Part shown: positions 56,164 through 64,000 of the stretch, in pieces
How the letters are laid out: every line of letters begins with the position of its first letter
Numbering within the stretch: position 1 is the first letter of the stretch
Origin: Echinarachnius parma
Taxonomy: Eukaryota > Echinodermata > Echinoidea > Clypeasteroida > Echinarachniidae
NCBI GenBank assembly: GCA_037951105.1
Contig: JBAMJV010009327.1
Span: 1 to 64,000, forward strand
Direction of reading: 5' to 3'
Length of the DNA: 64,000 bases
Translations under genes and position numbers: made by a program
The notes under the pieces: generated by a model
Database searches by the model: none
What the model saw: the letters and a program-made list of their open reading frames with translations, nothing else
Told to the model about the DNA's origin: nothing

Positions 56164-56906
56164 ATAATTTGCAACTGTGCAATCCGATTTGTAATACGAA
56201 GAATTTTAGAATACGAAGAAGTTGAGACTCCGGGGTGTTCATAATTATACTTCCACCCTAGCATCCAAAATATACTTAGAATGGAACTATAAAGCTAGTG
56301 CGGTTTTATGAATTATAGGTCCAGGCCTTTCAATGGGTGGTCCTATTTGGGCCATTTGGGGTATACGCTGTCAGATCTTGGTACTGTATTTACCAAAACT
56401 GATTTTGATAGGTGTGGTTCTGTTATAAAATCAAAGAAATAAGGCAACAACATATGGAATATATAATATAAGATATTCTTTTAATCCGAGCACCCAGCTC
56501 TAAATATCTATCAAATCTCAATAAACCATCATTGGTTAAAGGGTTAACATACACTGAATGTACAAATAGGCTTTATCACATGAATTCACATACTGAGCAG
56601 TTATAGACAATGTTATAATCATCTTGTTTTCAAATGATCACGATTATTGATCCAATCTTATTCTGGAAATAATTGGTCAATCCAAACAAAGCATAAAACA
56701 AAGTAATTTAATTACAGACATAATCGTTCACAAACTAGAACAAAACAATAATAAGTAATCGTATCAAATTAACGAACTGAACAAAGCATAACTATCATGG
56801 CGCCATTAATCACAAAATAATAATCAGAGATAGTTCAGTTATCACTATTATTTCTATTATGGGGATAAATTAATGGGTGGATAGCACCTTAAAGTTCAGT
56901 TGTTGC
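56164..56906. other. AT-rich intergenic stretch
   Basis: No ORF, repeat or RNA feature recognised. Confidence 0.4.
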
Positions 56907-57795
56907 CATAGGCGCCGGAAGTGGAGGGGGGGGGGGGGGCAGGGGGGCGGCCGCCCCCCAATCCAAAAAGTGGGGGGGGGGGGCCAAAACTGCGTTTTTG
57001 CCCCCTCCCCCCCCCCCCAAAAAAAAAAAAAGCCCCCCCCCCCCCCCGAAAATAAATAAATAAATACAATGTATAAGCTAAGACTTGTTAATTCTAACGT
57101 TCAAAAACCAATTTATACATCCATTTTAAGTAATTTCGCTGCGCGCTTCGCGCGCGAACAGATCATCCCAGTATTTTGTAACTTGCGTATGGTCTGGGGT
57201 GAGTACTGTTTCTGTATTGGGCTACGTAGTTATTGCTCTGGCTGCTTGTGTGACGTGCACACGAATTGCACAATTTCAAGTATATAAATGCAAAATCCCC
57301 CCTCCCAAAACCCTCCCCCTCTGGCTCAGCCCCAGCCATTCTTGACTGTAGGCAATGTTGTGGGATCATACACAATGTGGCATATTTCTTAGTGTGTCAA
57401 TTATTTGTTTTCTTCGTGAAAATATATTTAAAATTTCTGGTCGATCAAATCATAACACGCTTTCCCAGATACAGTTAATCTTAAGCCCGAATTTCTATCT
57501 AGGTATGCACCAGATTGCACCATTTTAAGTATATAAATGCAAATCTTCCCCGTGGGACGGGGATACCCCCTCCCAAACCCTCCCCCTCTGGTCTCTGTGG
57601 ACCCCCCCTCCCCCCCCCCACCCCCCCCCCCCCCCCCCCCCCCGCTCAGTCACTTCGCTCCCTCACAATGTCTCACTCTCACCTCTGGCAACCCTGTGAG
57701 TGTGTTGTTGGCATGAGCCCTACACAACAAAATCGTGAGCCCCCTTAGGTCTTTGCCCCCCCCCCCCCAATCCCAAACTGCTTCCGGCGCGCCTG
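56907..57795 (+). mobile_element. Unfamiliar C/G-rich-ended element R5, copy A
   Basis: Bounded by GGCGCCGGAAGTGG on the left and CTTCCGGCGCGCC on the right (imperfect inverted ends). Long G and C runs lie next to the left end, and GCGCGCTTCGCGCGCG sits at 57137. Two diverged modules each read CACAATTTCAAGTATATAAA or TTTTAAGTATATAAATGCAA then CCCTCCCAAA and CCTCCCCCTCTGG (57265-57395, 57505-57600). A second, inverted copy is at 62794-63719. No protein was recognised. It could be a non-autonomous DNA element. Confidence 0.55.
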
Positions 57796-57947
57796 TCGAC
57801 TTGTAACATATTCATTCCACCTGTAGAAAACAAAGATACCACCATGGTACCAATGCTTGGTTAATCCCTCTGATCATTAACGTCACCGCCGTGAAGAGTG
57901 AGGACAGCCAACTTTTTAAAACAATTATTATAAACCTTACATTTTAC

Positions 57948-58058
57948 CATGGGCGTAGATACTTACGTAATACCATTCATCAGGGGGGAGGGGTGTGAAT
58001 GAATAGATCACCCCCCCCCCCTTGATGAATAGGTATCAATTACAGATCTACGCCCATG
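57948..58058. mobile_element. Short hAT-like MITE
   Basis: 111 bp with ends CATGGGCGTAGAT and ATCTACGCCCATG. The flanking octamers CATTTTAC (57940-57947) and TATTTTAC (58059-58066) differ at one base. The interior has a G-rich and a C-rich run facing each other, plus TTCATCA. Confidence 0.7.
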
Positions 58059-58066
58059 TATTTTAC

Positions 58067-58890
58067 CGCAAAAACGAGAACTGAATTGATGTTCTATGAA
58101 AAATGTAATAAATAATTGAATGATCATGCTGTATGAATATAAATTCTAAGACATGTTTGATAAGAGAAATGTTAACACATTTCTACAGATTTACTACCCG
58201 TCAATATCTTAATTGTCAAGGTTTCCGCACATTTTTTCCAGGAAATACTAATATTTATATATATAAATACAGATTTAATACGTGTTTTCCTGTTTAATTG
58301 AATGGTGCATGTGTGTGGGATTTTGCGGAGGCACAATGGATATTGCTTTAACAAATGAAAAACAACTTGTATGATTACTACTAGCTGATCCCAACACCAT
58401 GCTCCTTTATCAGTTATGACTCGATGAGTCATCAGCGCGATATAATGAATTTATTATGAATGTAAATAGTGCATTTACTCGTACTTTTTATTTCCAATGT
58501 TTTTTTTCTTCACACTTTTGTCATAACTGTATTCTTTATTATGGTCGATGTAATTTATATTCGTATATTTATTTTTGTAAATTTGATATGTATCAGCCCT
58601 CAAGCTTATTTTTTTTCTTTCGCTCTTTTTAATTTATATTATATATTTCTGGTCAGTTATGTTTGAATTAATCAAATTGCGTAAAATAAACCTATTCAAC
58701 TCAATTCAATTTAATTTTAATTATTTTCTTGTGCTTAATGACCATAATGGTTATGCTAGTTTAAAAGAATTATTGTATAAAACAAATGACAATTCATCAT
58801 TCGGACATATTCGTTTACATGTAACATGTGAACAAAATATATACCCGACTGATTAATGTTATATATCTCATACAGTACTTGGTGTTCAAT
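58067..58890. other. AT-rich intergenic stretch
   Basis: Several short frames rich in F, I, Y and L; none recognised. Confidence 0.35.
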
Positions 58891-58894
58891 ACAA

Positions 58895-59025
58895 TTCTTG
58901 AGACTTTTCATTGTGAATAATTATAATTGTATTATATGGCATGGATTCTATCCATATTGAAGAAGAAGACAGCTGAAAAGTGTAAATTTGTGTTGGGTGT
59001 TGTCTTGTTGCATAATTCACTTAGC
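58895..59025 (+). repeat. Dispersed repeat R3, copy 2
   Basis: Partner of 52350-52465. Confidence 0.55.
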
Positions 59026-59439
59026 ACTCTGGCTAGAATGGTACCCATTTACACATGGGTGTAACATGGTAACCATAGATTAATATCTGCCTAAAGGACT
59101 ATAGGTGAACCATCCATCTTAAAATGTTTGTTTACCAGTAGACTTTTTAAGGATATACTTAGCTCCATTGCAGATAATGCAATGCACTGGCAATATATTC
59201 AGTTTATAAGTCATGGCTGGTAGAGGGTTGATGTCCATGTGAAAAACTTGACCAAAGCAGTCTCTTTGGTACAGGGGAATCCTCACTTGCCGACACTTAC
59301 TTGATACTTGATGAGGTAATCCCTTGATGCAGCTGCAAAGCTATACTTGGATGATGTGCTGGTGTGTCATCAGGAGGTGCCATAATACAATTTTCACTTT
59401 GCACATGTGTACAATAAAGATGCAAGAGTGAATGTGCAA

Positions 59440-59815
59440 GCAAAAAATCAAGTATAGTGACATTTAAACAATGTGGGAGGCTGGGAGCCCACGGGAGACT
59501 GCACTTCTCTAATGGTGGGTAATGCAGCCATTTGAAAGGTAGTCAGTCCTGTTATTTTGATGACCGGCCCAGAGAGATGGTTCCAGACTCGTATAGTCCG
59601 TGGATACAAAAATGACACCTTGTCAATAGTAGATAATGGAACGGTGAACTTCAGGTTGTGATCGTGTCTTGAATAACAGTTGGCTTGGCGGACTTCTGGT
59701 GGGAAAGGCATGTGGCCTGGCCTAGCTGATGATGGATCTTGTAAAAGAGTGTGCACTGTGCAAGGAGTCACCGGACGTGTAGTCGGTCCCACCCACATCT
59801 ACAATATTTTGTAAA
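59440..59815 (-). pseudogene. LINE 3' tail: C-terminal end of an ORF2
   Basis: Minus-strand reading RQANCYSRHDHNLKFTVPLS, then IDKVSFLYPRTIRVWNHLSG, then TGLTTFQMAAL. This is the wording found at the very C-terminus of many CR1/Jockey-type LINE proteins (basic H-L-x-F, F-x-R-T-I-R-x-W-N-x-L). The body of the RT is missing, so this is a 5'-truncated copy. The frame is open over 59798-59448. Confidence 0.65.
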
Positions 59816-61070
59816 TGGTCCTGATAGGACGGTCCCACCCAAGGGCTGTCACGAGCGAGGAAGATGTGGTGGATCTTGAATTGCTGATCAAGTCTTGCTG
59901 GCTCTTCTTGGGGCTATTCGGTAAATAGCTGTGTCTTCTCAGCATCTGTGGGTTTTAACAAGGAGAAGGGAGAAAAGAAAATTAAAACCAATTTCATCAA
60001 AGTCATTCTAAATATGAAAATCTATTACTAGTCATTAGGTGATTTCAGGTAGATAGTTGAAGTCGGTGTTGGTGTTGAGAACGTGGATCAAGCTACTGAA
60101 CCGAGCTCCAACACCGATGGTAATAATAGAAAGATGATACTGTTCACCTTAATCATGTCATGGATAGCTCAACACCGATTGGACGTCATGCCTTTATGTG
60201 ATCCTCTCACAATTTGTACGCGAAAAGGTTAGTAAACAAAAGTGAAATCAGTGAGAAAAGGCATTTAAATTTCAACAGGTAGGACATAAAATTTTAAATC
60301 ATACTGTCAAACCAAAATAGAATATATATCAATCATATCCAAGGATTTTCAGTAATTTGTGATGTTGTCATTTGGTTCGTGATCTTGAGATTACCAACAC
60401 TAACATCGAGCTCGAAATCACAAATTTCACTAGGGATTAGAATTAGGAAGTTCTCCTTTTTCATGTTTTTGTTCGAGTGCAATTTTATTTCGGGAAAATG
60501 GGAATACTTTTCAAGTTTCATTTGATGAAGTCGTAGAGCTAGATATGTTCATATTATAACGGGAACTTACCAGCCAGTTCCGGATGTCTTAGAGTTACAG
60601 TCATCTTCTTCTTCTTCGGGTTAATCTGCCTTCTTCAATCTGGACTCTGGAGATTCGTGTTCAGTATAGCCATGAATGACTTGTCCCACACATTCACTTC
60701 CGTGTAATGTACATCGCTGCAACCTCACTTTCCAACCTCTTTTCCAAAGTTATCAATTTAGCTGCACACTCCTTGCACTTTTCATAGTTTTTATCACTAG
60801 ATGGTATACACTTGTTTAGAGTGTCGATGACATGTATGGGACAGAAGTCGGATTTACTTGCCTCGAAACTTTCCGTCGCACTCGACTCGAACGCAATAGT
60901 AGCAGCCAGTGATTGTTGTTTGGGTTTGTTTACATATTAGCGCATGATGAAACAAAGAGCGTGATTGGTCAGTCCACAAATCACGTTATGAGCAACGTAC
61001 TGTGATTGGTCATTCTTACCGTCGAAACTGACAAATATTGGCAATTTTTTTTTGGTTTTTTCCATATTTT
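59816..61070. other. Unassigned intergenic stretch
   Basis: AGCTCCAACACCGATGG and GTTGGTGTTGAGAACG near 60065-60120 form a weak inverted pair. No gene recognised. Confidence 0.3.
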
Positions 61071-61960
61071 CAGAAAATGTGCAGGTTTTATTCTTGACGA
61101 GTTTCAGGTATGATTTCAATACTATTTTTACACAAGTCGACAAAAAACTAGCTAGATACAAGATTTGAAGCACGAGATGAAACGATAATGGACCTCGGCC
61201 CGCGGTCTATATAGAGCCACCAAATCATACTCAGAAATCAGAATGCCCTGCATATGCTATACGCTAATCTCTGCTGGAGTGCGGCCCGGAGTGCGGGGCC
61301 AGACATTATCAGATCAATCTATCTCGATCTCATCATCACATTCATGACGAAATCTTGAACGTGACAGTCATCCGCAATCCGACAATACTTCCCTTGCCCT
61401 TGGTTTGCTCCGAGCCGACATATTATCTTGGCTAGAGTAGACGTTAGTCTTTTACACAAACGAGTCAATATACAAACAAATCTGGGTAGCGTTAAATACA
61501 TACCTTATTTCAAAAAAGGCTGAAAATTGACCAGAGCTAGAGTTAGTTGCGTCAGCTGTTGATGTTATGTTACCTGAGGGCCAGGGGGATCACGCTAACA
61601 ATAACAGCATCGACAGGCCAGGCCCAGGGCGCGGCATAGTAGCTAGGCCGCGGTAGGCCATGCATGAGCTAGACAAAGTGTGTACGTCCAATTACTATCA
61701 TACGCACGTGAAACCACCGACGTACGTACGTACGGTGGCGGGGCCCTGGGCGCGGCATCCCGCGGCGGAACGATATCGTTCCCCCGCGGTAAGACCATGC
61801 ATGTACATTCCCGTCCTCCTGCAGGGGACCGGGGGAAACAAATTGGTTTCAAGCGTTCTGCGGTATACTGCGGCCCGCCGATCGGCCAGACTCGGGCCCA
61901 AGCGGGATCCTGCAGCGGGGCGGCAGTGATGAATTTGACGCCTTCCCTTAATGATTATAA
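61070..61960 (+). repeat. Dispersed GC-rich repeat R4, copy 2
   Basis: Shares AGATTTGAAGCACGA, CGGCCCGCGGTCTA, CAAGCGGGATCC and AGTGATGAATTTGACG with 55070-55640. This copy is longer and includes GC-rich inverted phrases (CCGCGGCGGAACGATATCG) near 61760-61790. Confidence 0.6.
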
Positions 61961-62250
61961 TTAACCATGGTCATCAAGTACATTTCAAACTCACACAAAT
62001 GATATGTATATTCAATACAATACATGGTTATACAGATGGTTACAAACAAATGTTAGAGTATGTGAGTGCATAATATGGGACAAATAACACTCTGATAAAT
62101 TTAATTAAAATTGTCCGTCTGGTCAGGAAAAGATTATCATATTATGAAGCTGAAACGAAATGTGACTGTGATGATGTATTAAAACATTTTAAATAATTAG
62201 AAACTAAATGTTAACAGGGTATATGTACATTGAATATAAACAAAATGAAA
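61961..62250. other. AT-rich intergenic stretch
   Basis: Nothing recognised. Confidence 0.4.
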
Positions 62251-62251
62251 T

Positions 62252-62335
62252 GCTCCGGTTGGACTCGATCCTGCAACCTTCGGATTCTTATATAAACCGA
62301 TGCTCAACCTTCCTAACCTTCCATGTGATTGTAGT
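62252..62335 (-). repeat. tRNA-like remnant (SINE head or decayed tRNA)
   Basis: The minus strand reads AGAATCCGAAGGTTGCAGG then ATCGAGTCCAACCGGAGCA, like the anticodon-arm to T-arm part of a tRNA with a B-box-like GGATCGAGTCC. The acceptor stem does not pair with the upstream bases and the A box is poor, so it is not a working tRNA. Confidence 0.35.
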
Positions 62336-62530
62336 CAATTTTGTCGAACCATGATTTGGATATGAACATAAATACATGACAATTTAATTTTTAAAAAATG
62401 GAAATAAAGTATAGAAATCTTTCTAAACTTTCGTGGACGTACCTGGCCAATGGAAGGGTCAAGAGCACTGTGAATTGTCTTAATCACCCAATCTGCTTAA
62501 TTCCATGTAATTATGATGAACCGCGATGAT

Positions 62531-62793
62531 CTTCTTCTTCTTCTTCTTCTTCTTCTTCTTCTTCTTCTTCTTCTTCTTCTTCTTCTTCTTCTTCTTCTTC
62601 TTCTTCTTCTTCTTCTTCTTCTTCTTCTTCTTCTTCTTCTTCTTCTTCTTCTTCTTCTTCTTCTTCTTCTTCTTCTTCTTCTTCTTCTTCTTCTTCTTCT
62701 TCTTCTTCTTCTTCTTCTTCTTCTTCTTCTTCTTCTTCTTCTTCTTCTTCTTCTTCTTCTTCTTCTTCTTCTTCTTCTTCTTCTTCTTCTTCT
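62531..62793 (+). repeat. Pure (CTT)n microsatellite, about 263 bp
   Basis: About 87 repeats; no interruption was seen by eye. It abuts the first module of element R5 copy B without spacer. Confidence 0.98.
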
Positions 62794-63719
62794 GCAATTT
62801 GGTGCATAAAAACATAAACCATATGCCACATTATGTATGATCCAACAACATAGCTTACAGCCAAAAATGAGTCCCGAGGGAGCGAAGCGACCGAGGGCTC
62901 GGTCAGAGCCAGAGGGGGAGGGTTTGGGAGGGGGTATCCCCCTCCCACGGGGAAGATTTTGCATTTATATACTTGAAATGGTGCAATTTGGTGCATCAAA
63001 AAACATAAACCATATGCCACATTATGTATGATCCAACAACATAGCTTACAGCCAAAAATGAGTCCCGAGGGAGCGAAGCGACCGAGGGCTGGGTTAGAGT
63101 TAGAGGGGGAGGGTTTGGGAGGGGGTATCCCCCTCCCACGGGGAAGATTTTGCATTTATATACTTGAAATGGTGCAATTTGATGCATAAAAACATAAACC
63201 ATATGCCACATTATGTATGATCCAACAACATAGCTTACAGCCAAAAATGAGTCCCGAGGGAGCGAAGCGACCGAGGGCTGGCATGGCTGGGGCAGAGCCA
63301 GAGGGGGAGGGTTTGGGAGGGGGTATCCCCCTCCCACGGGGAAGATTTTGCATTCATATACTTGAAATAGTGCAATTTGGTGCACGTCACACAAACAGCC
63401 ATAGCAATAACAGCCTACACAGGAACTACGTGGACCGGTACAGAAAAATCCATCCCATGCAGACGTACACAACAAACTGAGATAATTTGTTTGCGCGCGA
63501 AGCGCGCAGCAAAAACGTTAAATGGATGTATAACTTAGTTTTCAAATGTTAGAATTAACAAGTATTGGCTGATACATTTAATTTTTTCTTTTCCTGTTTC
63601 TTTCTTTTCTTTTTTTTTCTTTTTTTTTGAGGGGGGGGGGCTTTTTTTTTGGGGGGGGGGGCAAAAACGCGTTTTGCCCCCCCCCCCCCCCCTGCCTCCC
63701 CCCACTTCCGGCGCCTATG
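62794..63719 (-). mobile_element. Element R5, copy B, with three tandem modules
   Basis: Inverted relative to copy A. The right end is CCACTTCCGGCGCCTATG with C and G runs (63625-63700), then GCGCGCGAAGCGCGC (63493). Three near-identical modules of 189, 191 and 198 bp lie at 62794-62982, 62983-63173 and 63174-63371. Each contains ACATAAACCATATGCCACA, CAACATAGCTTACAGCC, GAGTCCCGAGGGAGCGAAGC and CCCCCTCCCACGGGGAAGA. The left end of the element is replaced by the CTT tract. Confidence 0.6.
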
Positions 63720-64000
63720 CAAGTCGATGACTGTCCATGCTACTGATGCTAGTATGTCTATGATTAAACCACACAATGGGCACGTACGTACGTGTCGTCC
63801 AATAAGCCCCTGACTTACAGGGTGGGCACATGTCGTGTATCATATTAGTGTTATTTTGTTCGTTCGGTATTGTGACGGTTTCAAAGGGCATGACATAACA
63901 CTTATTATGTACAAGTTTTCCGTTTTCATCGGAATACTAAAATATGTCACATATTTCAGTTGTATCTGCTGCAGCATAACCAAACATGCTCGAATTGCTT
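63720..64000. other. Window end, unassigned
   Basis: No feature recognised apart from a short ACGTACGTACGTG palindrome (63782). Confidence 0.4.

Noticed and set aside
55638-56264. Frames of up to 208 codons with poly-E, poly-R, poly-K or poly-L
   Set aside because: Repeat artefacts of the GAA/GGA tract.
62252-62335. A functional tRNA gene on the minus strand
   Set aside because: Only the anticodon-to-T-arm half is plausible; the acceptor stem does not pair and the A box is poor. Listed as a remnant instead.
62480-63155. Frames of 100-214 codons over the CTT run and the R5 modules, including a recurring PRGRGIPPPKPSPSG reading
   Set aside because: The first part is microsatellite. The proline-rich reading recurs only because the DNA module is repeated, and its frame continues directly into poly-E/R, so it is not evidence of a protein.

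Overview
The window looks like a piece of nuclear genome from a marine invertebrate animal, probably a deuterostome. That placement is an inference. The evidence is AT-rich intergenic DNA, spliced host exons, a BEL/Pao LTR element, CR1/L2-like and I/Jockey-like LINEs, hAT-, pogo-, Mutator- and Harbinger-like DNA elements, and long GAA microsatellites. Nothing fixes the phylum. It is a gene-poor, repeat-dense interval with one recognisable host gene, on the minus strand at about 14.7-17.6 kb: a monocarboxylate-transporter-like (SLC16/MFS) gene that keeps introns and splice sites but is crossed by several single-base frame breaks.

Layout. 0-1.6 kb: nothing recognised. 1.6-5.6 kb: a heavily decayed minus-strand LINE with ORF1 zinc knuckles, an APE endonuclease and an RT. 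8.6-9.4 kb: a dispersed repeat split by a TTAA-targeting MITE, with uninterrupted copies elsewhere in the window. 9.88-10.07 kb: a pogo/Tigger-like MITE. 12.3-13.5 kb: a tandem array of roughly 160-bp units, each carrying an RFX X-box-like palindrome. 14.14 kb: a foldback MITE with an 8-bp target duplication. 14.7-17.6 kb: the transporter gene. 17.9-18.5 kb: a GAA tract. 18.95-21.2 kb: a decayed plus-strand LINE.

21.78-28.07 kb is one large composite DNA transposon with about 1.04-kb inverted termini and a 9-bp target duplication (Mutator-like). It contains two minisatellites and a second, nested TIR element. 29.6-39.1 kb is a minus-strand LINE split by a whole-looking, recently inserted BEL/Pao element (30133-38407, two 498-bp LTRs with no difference seen by eye, 5-bp duplication AGTCA). 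41.4-42.0 kb: diverged tandem repeats rich in a GGCGGCCATTTT motif. 42.73-44.39 kb: a TIR element. 44.4-50.6 kb: an inverted pair of about 0.56-kb repeats enclosing a hAT-like MITE, an ATT microsatellite, a 531-bp tandem duplication (one copy carrying a second foldback MITE) and a small coding fragment.

50.6-64 kb holds diverged dispersed repeats, a 3' LINE tail, two more GAA/CTT tracts (one a run of about 263 bp with no interruption seen), and two inverted copies of an unfamiliar element with C-rich ends, one of which has a three-unit internal array.

No operon-like or cooperating gene set is present. What the window offers is a readable history of nested insertions, plus one host gene whose integrity is ambiguous. 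All homology statements come from reading translated motifs and aligning by eye; no database search was run.
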